In this document: piece after piece, positions 1 to 5,303 of the stretch
Position numbering within the stretch: position 1 is the first letter of the stretch
How the letters are laid out: each line of letters starts with the position of its first letter
IMG/VR virus record: IMGVR_UViG_3300021960_000443
Coordinates: 1-26,070 of that record
Source of the DNA: a virus
Strand: one strand, 5' to 3'
Length of the DNA: 26,070 bases
Program-made: the position numbers and the translations under genes
Notes under the pieces: generated by a model
Databases searched by the model: none
Seen by the model: only the letters and a program-made list of their open reading frames with translations
What the model was told of the DNA's origin: nothing

Positions 1-1
1 G

Positions 2-133
2 TTTGACCAAGATGGTGGTGCTGATTCAGAACGAACTTATATGAAACAATACGTTCAGAAGTTCTTGGGTGCTACTCCAGAGAATGAGGATTTGTTCAAT
101 GTTGAAACCGATGACATCTCTAATCCTTTTTAA
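2..133 (+). CDS. C-terminal end of an unidentified protein (partial)
   Basis: The reading frame is open from base 2 to a TAA at 131-133, and the start lies outside the window. The 43 visible residues begin FDQDGGADSE, pass through an amphipathic stretch (YMKQYVQKFLGATPE) and finish acidic with a terminal phenylalanine (ETDDISNPF). I do not recognise the family. An acidic tail ending in a hydrophobic residue recalls the protein-docking tips of single-stranded DNA-binding proteins (for example the DDDIPF tip of bacterial SSB), but this is too short to support that assignment. It ends 18 bases before the tRNA gene and is on the same strand. Confidence 0.6.
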   Translation, partial: FDQDGGADSERTYMKQYVQKFLGATPENEDLFNVETDDISNPF

Positions 134-151
134 GGGTTAGGGTGTCTCTAA

Positions 152-234
152 TGGAAGGTGGCCGAGTGGTTAAAGGCGACTGACTGTAAATCAGTTCTCG
201 TAAGAGTACGGGGGTTCGAATCCCTCCCTTCCAA
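152..234 (+). tRNA. tRNA-Tyr (anticodon GUA)
   Basis: A full class II cloverleaf folds by eye. The acceptor stem is 152-158 with 227-233, the D stem GCC/GGC is 161-163 with 175-177, the anticodon stem is 179-183 with 191-195 and the loop CTGTAAA has anticodon GTA at 186-188. A long variable arm follows (CTCG/AGAG type, about 196-209), then a T arm at 210-226 with loop TTCGAAT and discriminator A234. A long variable arm with GUA is the bacterial tyrosine type. The next bases are CTA, so the 3' CCA is not encoded and must be added by a host enzyme. The first acceptor pair is T152:A233 rather than the usual G1:C72. Confidence 0.95.
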
Positions 235-249
235 CTAATTAAAATTACA

Positions 250-663
250 ATGGCATACAATCCCTTTAAGTGGTACACCAATGGTAAAAAGAAACGCTTG
301 GCCCCGAGCGCTCACTTGTTTGACAAGATTAAAAATGGGGACTTTGATTACTCTCATTATTACACGGAAGCGGAAGCGGCTCGACAAGAGTACGCTTCCC
401 TCTTCCAAAAAACAATGAGTGAAACTGGTGACTACGCAATGGCTCGTACTACTGCGAAGATGAAAAACGTAAGGGCTTTGAAACTTGATGAGGAAGCCTT
501 TAATGATGAACAAAAAATCCTTCGTGATTTAAAGATTAGATTAGAAGAAGAGTTTGGGTTTTGTCTTTGGGATGAGATGATGAAACAACCACCTATGGAT
601 TTAGAAGAGTTGTATGATTATTATTGTCACGAAAAAATGCGCCGAAGAGGCTTGGATATTTAA
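250..663 (+). CDS. Conserved-looking hypothetical protein, charged and helical
   Basis: This 137-residue protein starts at the ATG 15 bases after the tRNA. No Shine-Dalgarno sequence is visible upstream (AT-rich AATTAAAATTACA). The N-terminus MAYNPFKWYTNGKKKR is basic and aromatic. Residues 35-115 are strongly charged and probably alpha-helical, with the phrase DLKIRLEEEFGFCLWDEMM. The end is basic (KMRRRGLDI). No membrane segment, signal peptide or catalytic motif can be seen, and I do not recognise the family. It heads the run of small genes between the tRNA and the heat-shock gene. The codon pattern resembles its neighbours, so it looks like a real phage gene of unknown function. Confidence 0.75.
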   Translation: MAYNPFKWYTNGKKKRLAPSAHLFDKIKNGDFDYSHYYTEAEAARQEYASLFQKTMSETGDYAMARTTAKMKNVRALKLDEEAFNDEQKILRDLKIRLEEEFGFCLWDEMMKQPPMDLEELYDYYCHEKMRRRGLDI

Positions 664-682
664 AATTAATTTTGTATATTTG
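651..682 (+). promoter_or_regulatory. Bacteroidota-type promoter, nearly leaderless
   Basis: The -7 box TATATTTG at 675-682 is an exact match to TAnnTTTG. CTTG at 651-654, 20 bases upstream, matches three of four positions of the -33 box TTTG. The box ends only 5 bases before the ATG at 688, so transcription would start at or beside the start codon. The same core (TTTYGTATATT) occurs upstream of genes at 6471 and 24315. The -33 part overlaps the end of the preceding gene. Confidence 0.55.
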
Positions 683-687
683 TATTG

Positions 688-975
688 ATGATTTACGACC
701 CTAATAATGAATTGACCGAAGAGCAGATGGCTCAGTTAAGTGAGGATGAGTTCTTCGAGTATTTGGATACTAAAGCTGAATACCTAAAACAATTCAGTAA
801 ACCATTGCCTGGTTATTACCTCAAACGATACGCATACACCTCGGCTAAGGTTGAGGGTCGTGAGATATCAGATGAGGAACACGAATCACTTCAGAAGATG
901 TCAAAGGAGTACAACTCCAAACGTAATGAGTGGGTGTTAAACAAACTTAAAGAAAAGTTTGATGATGGGATTTAA
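688..975 (+). CDS. Small acidic hypothetical protein
   Basis: This protein of about 95 residues begins MIYDPNNELTEEQMAQLSEDEFFEYLDTKAEYLKQF. I chose the ATG at 688. A TTG at 685 is in frame, but the promoter box just upstream (675-682) would place the transcript start at about 688, which favours the ATG. There is no Shine-Dalgarno sequence. The sequence is rich in Glu and Lys, probably all helical and cytoplasmic, with no recognised motif. Its end overlaps the start of the next gene by a few codons, which suggests a shared transcript. Function unknown. Confidence 0.7.
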   Translation: MIYDPNNELTEEQMAQLSEDEFFEYLDTKAEYLKQFSKPLPGYYLKRYAYTSAKVEGREISDEEHESLQKMSKEYNSKRNEWVLNKLKEKFDDGI

Positions 976-1141
976 TAAAAAAATATTACCCGAAAAACCA
1001 TACCTACAAAATATGGTATATGATTTTGGAATTAAAATAGTTGTTGAAATGTATGGTAATGCTGATATGTTGATGGGGTCTACCGATTCAATGGTGTATT
1101 ACGAAACAATAGTAAAGGAATATGAGTCAATGGAGCGCTGA
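962..1141 (+). CDS. Very small hypothetical protein
   Basis: This is a 59-residue reading frame with two adjacent ATGs (962 and 965); an in-frame TTG at 959 is less likely. It overlaps the gene before it by 14 bases and the next by 20, the tight packing typical of phage accessory genes. The sequence MMGFNKKILPEKPYLQNMVYDFGIKIVVEMYGN shows no membrane segment or known motif. It is short enough that coding status rests mainly on the overlaps and on the absence of any competing frame. Function unknown. Confidence 0.5.
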   Translation: MMGFNKKILPEKPYLQNMVYDFGIKIVVEMYGNADMLMGSTDSMVYYETIVKEYESMER

Positions 1142-1727
1142 GGAGTTTGATGATATCTTCTCTAACATTAGAAAAGAATTATACAAAACTGACTTTTTTG
1201 AAATGATGCGAATTGAGAATGTAGAAATGTTTTTACATCTACTCGCTGATGAATTAGAAGAGGCTGATGATATGGATTTACTTTCAGACATTTTACACAG
1301 CGCTACGTTGAAATATAATAATTGGGAAGTTGATAATACCATCGAGTCATTATCGGAAAAGGGATTGATTCGTATGGTAGTAAATGAGGAAGGTCGACTT
1401 GCTTATGAGGCTACTGAAGAGGGTATTCTTGTCAACGACCAAATTCAGGGAAAAGAAATACAAACAAATTATATTATGGATATTAATTATTCGCATGACC
1501 TTTATCGAGTTACCGGAATTGATGATGGTATTCGATTTGTAGACCACGGAAACAACTACGAGTTTCTTGTTATGTCGGCAGGAAAGCAACACGATGGTGA
1601 GAAGATGGTTCAGTTCTATCACACTATCTTTGAAGACTACCATTCGGATGGACCTAATGGTTCATATAAGTTGGTAGATGAAACTGAACTTTTTGAAATG
1701 TTAAACACTAATTATAATCAATTCTAA
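1122..1727 (+). CDS. Hypothetical protein with a possible winged-helix segment
   Basis: This 201-residue acidic protein starts at the ATG 1122, which follows an AAAGGAAT ribosome-binding sequence. Residues 1-75 are charged and helical (EEFDDIFSNIRKELYK; LHLLADELEEADDMDLL). Residues 85-105 read NTIESLSEKGLIRMVVNEEG, a pattern like the recognition helix and wing of winged-helix proteins, but this is only a resemblance. The C-terminal half (about 120-201) looks like a mixed alpha/beta domain with many aromatic residues (YEFLVMSAGKQHDGEKMVQF). No catalytic motif is visible. The next gene starts 11 bases downstream. Function unknown. Confidence 0.75.
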   Translation: MSQWSAEEFDDIFSNIRKELYKTDFFEMMRIENVEMFLHLLADELEEADDMDLLSDILHSATLKYNNWEVDNTIESLSEKGLIRMVVNEEGRLAYEATEEGILVNDQIQGKEIQTNYIMDINYSHDLYRVTGIDDGIRFVDHGNNYEFLVMSAGKQHDGEKMVQFYHTIFEDYHSDGPNGSYKLVDETELFEMLNTNYNQF

Positions 1728-1738
1728 ATTTAAACACT

Positions 1739-1939
1739 ATGGCTTATTATATTGCTAAAGTAAAAGTTCATCACGAAGATGACAAAGGACGCGTAAAGAA
1801 AGTAACCGAACAATATTTGGTTGACGCAGTATCAGTAACCGATGCAGAGGCAAAGGTGGTTGCTGAATTTGAAGGTGATAACTTGGAGTTCGAAGTTAGC
1901 GCTGTTATGGAGACAAAAATCATTAAGGTAATTCAATGA
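1739..1939 (+). CDS. DUF4494-like small protein
   Basis: This is a 66-residue protein, MAYYIAKVKVHHEDDKGRVKKVTEQYLVDAVSVTDAEAKV and on. The core KKVTEQYLVDAVSVTDAEA closely resembles the pattern I remember for DUF4494 (KKVTEPYLVDAxSFTEAEA), a family found in Bacteroidota genomes and their phages. Usual members are about twice as long, so this would be the conserved N-terminal part alone. The function of the family is unknown. The match matters mainly as host evidence. It has no strong ribosome-binding sequence (AAATTTAAACACT before the ATG). Its stop overlaps the next start (ATGA at 1936-1939), so the two are probably translationally coupled. Confidence 0.75.
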   Translation: MAYYIAKVKVHHEDDKGRVKKVTEQYLVDAVSVTDAEAKVVAEFEGDNLEFEVSAVMETKIIKVIQ

Positions 1940-2148
1940 TATATTCCGTAGGTGATATGGTAGTAGTAAGAGTAAACGGCACTCACCAAGTGGGTGTCGT
2001 TACCTTACGAAAGAAATTAAAAAGAGGTTGGGTATACTCTGTACAATTAGAGAGTGGTAAGTCAATCGATGAGTGTTCAGTTAATAAAGAATTATCTCAT
2101 TGTCATATCATTAAAGGTCTCACAAAATCACTAAAAAATGCAAATTGA
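1936..2148 (+). CDS. Small beta-barrel-like hypothetical protein
   Basis: This 70-residue protein starts in a 4-base ATGA overlap with the upstream gene. The sequence MIYSVGDMVVVRVNGTHQVGVVTLRKKLKRGWVYSVQLESGK has the alternating strand pattern and the G-D-x-V-x-V opening often seen in SH3-like or KOW-like small barrels that bind nucleic acid or protein. This is a fold impression, not a family match. The C-terminus is basic and polar. It overlaps the following gene by 11 bases. Function unknown. Confidence 0.65.
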   Translation: MIYSVGDMVVVRVNGTHQVGVVTLRKKLKRGWVYSVQLESGKSIDECSVNKELSHCHIIKGLTKSLKNAN

Positions 2149-2434
2149 TAATAAAAAGTTTAAGTCTTTGAAGCGCCGAGTTTTAAAGAAGTATCCTAAC
2201 GCAACAACACAATTGAATTCAAGTGGATTATATTATGTGTCGGATGGTATGGGTTCTACAATCGGTTCTGACTTTATGATTCCACCACAAACTTCAGTTC
2301 AGATGGCATGGCATTGGGCAAACGAATGTGTTAAGTTGGAACAAAACTTACGCCGTACTCACCCATTGAAGCATGATATGGAATTTAATGAGAAAAAGTT
2401 TGATAGAATTTCTCGTAGGAATCGCAAAAAATAA
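2138..2434 (+). CDS. Basic hypothetical protein
   Basis: This 98-residue, strongly basic protein opens MQIDNKKFKSLKRRVLKKYPNA and ends RISRRNRKK. The middle (YYVSDGMGSTIGSDFMIPPQTSVQMAWHWANECVKLEQNL) contains an aromatic helix. The charge suggests it may touch nucleic acid, but no known domain is recognised. Its ATG lies within the end of the previous gene (11-base overlap). After it comes a gap of about 50 bases before the next ATG. Function unknown. Confidence 0.65.
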   Translation: MQIDNKKFKSLKRRVLKKYPNATTQLNSSGLYYVSDGMGSTIGSDFMIPPQTSVQMAWHWANECVKLEQNLRRTHPLKHDMEFNEKKFDRISRRNRKK

Positions 2435-2486
2435 ACTTTATTATTAGTAACAAAACTATTTATTGGAAACGATAAATTATAATGTT

Positions 2487-2786
2487 ATGAAAAAGCACAA
2501 CAAGAAGTGGAGTGGAACAGTGAATCACTCTTATGCTGTTACGGATAATGAAGTTCAAAGACAAGCCAAGGCTTATGGTAAGAACTACACATCGATTGAT
2601 TTCGGATTCAACCCAGATTTAAAACCAGAAGATTTCCCAATGAAGAACTCAATGGAGATTGGTACATTGATGGTTGGTAATCACGAAATTGAGTTAACAA
2701 AGGCCGAGGCAGTTAAGATTATTCAAACTCTTGATACTGCATTGACATCTACTCAAATGAGATATAGGGTAGGTACACTACAATAG
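2487..2786 (+). CDS. Hypothetical protein, start uncertain
   Basis: The frame encodes about 99 residues from the ATG at 2487 (MKKHNKKWSGTVNHSYAVTDN). A TTG at 2463 would add eight residues (METINYNV). Neither start has a Shine-Dalgarno sequence, so the ATG is preferred by codon type alone. The middle reads YTSIDFGFNPDLKPEDFPMKNSMEIGTLMVGNHEIELTKAEA: a beta-rich part followed by a helix (residues about 70-90) beginning with an L-T-x-x-E-A turn. No family is recognised. The next gene follows directly after its TAG. Confidence 0.65.
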   Translation: MKKHNKKWSGTVNHSYAVTDNEVQRQAKAYGKNYTSIDFGFNPDLKPEDFPMKNSMEIGTLMVGNHEIELTKAEAVKIIQTLDTALTSTQMRYRVGTLQ

Positions 2787-2787
2787 G

Positions 2788-3165
2788 GTGGTACACCGGG
2801 ATATTATATCACAAATACTTGCAAGTGCTGAGGCTCGTGATGATGAATTCACTAACGAGCTTTCTAACTTTTTAGATGATGGGGTCTCTTCTATTTTAGA
2901 AGATAGGAGAGAACCCTATTATACTATTGCTAAAAACAAAATCAAACATCTTATATCATTTGATAACCCATCTGGTACAGTACGGACATCATATACCGAA
3001 CAAATGGTTGGTAAGTTGAACAACTTATACTTTAGATTAACTGAAGAGCATAAGTTTAGTAAGACATTTATTGAAATTTGTTTAGAGAGCGTTCGTGATG
3101 GTGAGTATTTAAATAAAGATGCTCTAAAGTTTTTAAATGAGATAAATAAATCAATCGGTGGATAG
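2788..3165 (+). CDS. Helical hypothetical protein, GTG start
   Basis: This 125-residue protein appears to begin at a GTG one base after the previous stop; no ATG lies near the N-terminus. The sequence (MVHRDIISQILASAEARDDEFTNELSNFLDDG) is acidic and mainly helical. Later comes AKNKIKHLISFDNPSGTVRTSYTEQMVGKLNNLYFRL. No motif for catalysis, membrane or nucleic-acid binding is visible. It overlaps nothing once the next gene is started at its better ATG (3188). Function unknown. Confidence 0.65.
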   Translation: MVHRDIISQILASAEARDDEFTNELSNFLDDGVSSILEDRREPYYTIAKNKIKHLISFDNPSGTVRTSYTEQMVGKLNNLYFRLTEEHKFSKTFIEICLESVRDGEYLNKDALKFLNEINKSIGG

Positions 3166-3172
3166 TTATAGT

Positions 3173-3181
3173 AAAGGGGGG
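3173..3181 (+). promoter_or_regulatory. Purine-rich ribosome-binding site that decides a start
   Basis: AAAGGGGGG lies 6 bases before the ATG at 3188. An in-frame GTG at 3158 would lengthen the protein by ten residues but would put this site inside the gene. The site therefore favours 3188 as the start. Confidence 0.5.
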
Positions 3182-3187
3182 TGTCAT

Positions 3188-3529
3188 ATGGAAGATTATG
3201 GCGATTGGATTTGGGATGAGTCTGAATACAACTTCTTTATGTCATTGTCTGATGTAGGTAAGTTAGAGTATATGTATGATTACTTTAATCTGGATGATGA
3301 TTCGATTGAAGGTGAGTTTATATATGAAGAAGATAATTCACCAATCACTTCAGTTGATGTCGTACTAACCGATACACACTTGATTATAACTTGCGATGAT
3401 GATGATGTTTGTAACAAAACTATATCTATGTTTAAAATGGATGGGTTTATTATGTTATACGAACGTACAAAGGGTCAGTCTCGGTTTTATAAAATTGTCG
3501 GCCAGTCAGACCCATTCTCGGTTAACTGA
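3188..3529 (+). CDS. Acidic hypothetical protein
   Basis: This 113-residue protein is started at ATG 3188 because of the purine-rich site 6 bases upstream. It is very acidic (MEDYGDWIWDESEYNFFMSL; later DDDSIEGEFIYEEDN and ITCDDDDVCNK). Residues 50-80 look like paired beta strands (SVDVVLTDTHLIITCDDDD), and the C-terminus GFIMLYERTKGQSRFYKIVG is again strand-like. Such acidic small proteins in phages sometimes mimic DNA or bind host proteins, but nothing here proves that. It is the last gene before the palindrome-bearing gap ahead of hsp20. Function unknown. Confidence 0.7.
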   Translation: MEDYGDWIWDESEYNFFMSLSDVGKLEYMYDYFNLDDDSIEGEFIYEEDNSPITSVDVVLTDTHLIITCDDDDVCNKTISMFKMDGFIMLYERTKGQSRFYKIVGQSDPFSVN

Positions 3530-3531
3530 CA

Positions 3532-3571
3532 TCGTGTCATAGAAACACGACAATGTGTATTATAATACACA
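3532..3571 (+). repeat. Inverted repeats ahead of hsp20, including an 18-bp perfect palindrome
   Basis: A 6-bp hairpin (TCGTGT at 3532-3537 with ACACGA at 3545-3550, 7-base loop) is followed by a perfect 18-bp palindrome TGTGTATTATAATACACA at 3554-3571. GTGTCA also occurs as a direct repeat at 3534-3539 and 3576-3581. The site lies 55 bases before the hsp20 start. There is no T-run directly after it, so it is not a standard terminator. It could be an operator or a transcript-end structure. It does not match the CIRCE heat-shock operator. Confidence 0.6.
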
Positions 3572-3625
3572 ATTGGTGTCACTTTTGTTAATTTAATTAC
3601 ACATTAACATTAAAAGGAGTAATAT

Positions 3626-3973
3626 ATGACACTATTTGATTCAACATTTCACACTATGATTTCCGATATGGTCTCCGGTGGTTGGGATAACCATCGTGTT
3701 TCGGATTCATCAGCGTATTTAAAGGATGATGTATTGACTATGGAGTTTGAGGTTCCAGGTTTATCTAACAAAGATATTGAGGTTTCAGTAGAAGACCGAT
3801 TGTTGGAAGTGAAAGCTGAAAAGGAACATCGTAAGTTTCATAAGAGATACAAAATCCACGATGCGTTTGACATCAATCAAACATCCGCTACGGCTAAAGA
3901 TGGTATCCTCACTATCACTATTCCTAAATACGAAGACCGAAAGGCTAAGAAGATTGATGTAAAAGTTAAATAA
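3626..3973 (+). CDS. Small heat-shock protein (Hsp20/alpha-crystallin)
   Basis: This 115-residue protein has the alpha-crystallin domain that holds unfolding proteins in a refoldable state. Residues 27-113 cover the domain: AYLKDDVLTMEFEVPGLSNKDIEV gives the early strands, and ATAKDGILTITIPK (88-101) is the family signature A-x-x-x-x-G-x-L-x-I-x-I-P. The N-terminal arm is short (about 26 residues) and there is almost no C-terminal extension; the I-x-I/V anchor may be represented by IDVKV at the end. A strong Shine-Dalgarno (AAGGAG at 3614-3619, 6 bases before the ATG) sets the start. T4-like cyanophages are known to carry hsp20 genes. A role in helping virion or replication proteins fold is inference. 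Confidence 0.93.
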   Translation: MTLFDSTFHTMISDMVSGGWDNHRVSDSSAYLKDDVLTMEFEVPGLSNKDIEVSVEDRLLEVKAEKEHRKFHKRYKIHDAFDINQTSATAKDGILTITIPKYEDRKAKKIDVKVK

Positions 3974-3974
3974 T

Positions 3975-4172
3975 ATGTTTAGATTCTTCAGAGCAGAAAA
4001 AGTTACGTTTAATGATAAGTTGTTCATCGTGGTCAAGAAGATTCGAGTTGACCATAATCCGATAATTGATGTATGGAAGGAACATCTTGACGCCGATACT
4101 GTTCTGAAACGAGATGGATACTATTGGTTTTGTGAAGAAATACCTTCAATAGACTTTGAAGAATTAACATAA
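3975..4172 (+). CDS. Small hypothetical protein downstream of hsp20
   Basis: This 65-residue reading frame begins one base after the hsp20 stop and ends 9 bases before a strong terminator, so it is the last gene of that transcript. It opens MFRFFRAEKVTFNDKLFIVVKKIRVDHNP and contains aromatic and acidic stretches (GYYWFCEEIPSIDFEELT). No family is recognised. Close coupling to hsp20 suggests co-expression, not necessarily a shared function. Confidence 0.65.
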   Translation: MFRFFRAEKVTFNDKLFIVVKKIRVDHNPIIDVWKEHLDADTVLKRDGYYWFCEEIPSIDFEELT

Positions 4173-4181
4173 ATTTAACAT

Positions 4182-4209
4182 AGGGGGCTTGTATAAGTCC
4201 CCTTTTTTT
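4182..4209 (+). terminator. Rho-independent terminator
   Basis: A 9-bp stem (AGGGGGCTT at 4182-4190 with AAGTCCCCT at 4195-4203, one G-T wobble) closes a GTAT loop and runs straight into seven Ts (4203-4209). It ends the transcript that includes hsp20 and the small gene after it, and separates them from uvsE. Confidence 0.92.
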
Positions 4210-4219
4210 ATTACATTTA
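4188..4219 (+). promoter_or_regulatory. Weak candidate promoter for uvsE
   Basis: CTTG at 4188-4191 and TACATTTA at 4212-4219 match the Bacteroidota TTTG / TAnnTTTG boxes at 3 of 4 and 5 of 6 fixed positions, with a 20-base spacer equal to that of the clearer sites. The -33 part lies inside the terminator hairpin. It would start a transcript about 15 bases before the uvsE ATG. A terminator immediately upstream implies some promoter is needed here. Confidence 0.3.
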
Positions 4220-4238
4220 CATAGTAAATAAGAAACAT

Positions 4239-5141
4239 ATGACAAACCTCGGATATTGCTGTATCAATATGACCCTTCGTAAAGACAAGATTACTACCAA
4301 TCGTAGTATGATTAAGAAGACATTCCTTAAAGAAGGTATCGATAGGTCATCAGAACTTGCTTTAGAGAACGCAAGAGACCTTGTAAAGATTATTAAGTGG
4401 AATCATACCAACGGATTTAGATTGTTCCGTATGTCCTCTGATTTAGTTCCGTGGGCTAGTGAGTTTCAGTTGTCGGATATGCCTGACTTTGATAAGTTTA
4501 GTAATGTACTTAAGGGTGCTGGTACTCTCGCCAAGTCTTATGGTCAACGTATCACATCACATCCTGGCCCATTCAACGTATTAGTGTCACCCAATGATAG
4601 AGTTGTAGACAATACTATTAGAGACCTTTCAATACACGGAGAACATTTTGACCTTATGGGGTTAGAGAGAAGTTATCAGAATCCAATTAACATCCATTGT
4701 AATGGTGTGTATGGTGATAAGAAATCTGCTATGGATAGATTTATCAAGAACTTCAAACGACTACCAGAGTCAGTTCAATCTCGATTGGTTGTTGAGAACG
4801 ATGACAAAGCAAGTATGTATTCAGTCAAAGACCTAATGTATCTACACGAACACATTGGTATTCCGATTACATTTGACTACCACCACCATAAGTTCAATAC
4901 TGGTGGGTTGTCTGAACAAGAAGCACTTGAGTTGGCTATATCGACTTGGGGTGACTACAAACCACTCGTTCATTATTCGGAGTCACGACAATTAGAAGAA
5001 GAGGGTGTTAAAGCACAAGCACACTCTGATTACATCTATTCTGAAATTAACACATATGGTCATTCCCTTGATATTGAGGTCGAGGCTAAGATGAAAGAGT
5101 TAACTGTATTAAACTACATCTCTAATTTTGGTACACTCTGA
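4239..5141 (+). CDS. uvsE: UV damage endonuclease (UvsE/UVDE)
   Basis: This 300-residue TIM-barrel nuclease would nick DNA 5' to UV photoproducts to start excision repair. Family signatures run in order: GYCCINM (residues 5-11), RMSSDLVPWAS (64-74), the HPG loop (108-110), HFDLMG with H136, NIHCNGVYGDK (H153), LVVENDD with E186, FDYHHHK (D213 and the His cluster), LVHYSE (H245), AHSDY (H262) and DIEVEAKMKE (279-287). These supply the expected His/Asp/Glu metal ligands. Two departures from the Thermus enzyme as I recall it: the loop HPGQY/F reads HPGPF, and the lysine two residues before the HYS histidine is leucine. Length is normal. The gene follows a terminator, so it probably has its own promoter, and no Shine-Dalgarno is seen. 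It likely substitutes for the T4 repair enzyme DenV. Confidence 0.93.
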   Translation: MTNLGYCCINMTLRKDKITTNRSMIKKTFLKEGIDRSSELALENARDLVKIIKWNHTNGFRLFRMSSDLVPWASEFQLSDMPDFDKFSNVLKGAGTLAKSYGQRITSHPGPFNVLVSPNDRVVDNTIRDLSIHGEHFDLMGLERSYQNPINIHCNGVYGDKKSAMDRFIKNFKRLPESVQSRLVVENDDKASMYSVKDLMYLHEHIGIPITFDYHHHKFNTGGLSEQEALELAISTWGDYKPLVHYSESRQLEEEGVKAQAHSDYIYSEINTYGHSLDIEVEAKMKELTVLNYISNFGTL

Positions 5142-5173
5142 AAGGGGCATAGTATGGGGAAAGCTTGATAATA

Positions 5174-5272
5174 TTAAGTTATTATTATTTTCCTGATATT
5201 TATCCTTATCAGGTTAACTTAAAAGGCTTGAGCTGCTTAGCGAAAACGAAGTTGATAATAAGTACAAGTCTT
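5174..5272 (+). other. Structured intergenic region of unknown role
   Basis: The 162-base gap between uvsE and the membrane protein holds nested inverted repeats. TTAAGTTA (5174-5181) pairs with TAACTTAA (5215-5222) and encloses CCTGATA (5192-5198) paired with TATCAGG (5207-5213), with an 8-base loop. A second element pairs AAGGCTTG (5223-5230) with CAAGTCTT (5265-5272) over 34 bases, with one G-T. No T-run follows, so a simple terminator is unlikely. No reading frame of useful length is present. It could be a small RNA, a 5' leader control element or an RNA-processing site. Confidence 0.4.
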
Positions 5273-5303
5273 AAAGTTAATAAAACTAATTTTGGAAAGA
5301 AAT

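Noticed and set aside
5141-5170. A tiny ATG frame (MGKA) just after uvsE.
   Set aside because: It is four codons long with no support for translation as a functional peptide.
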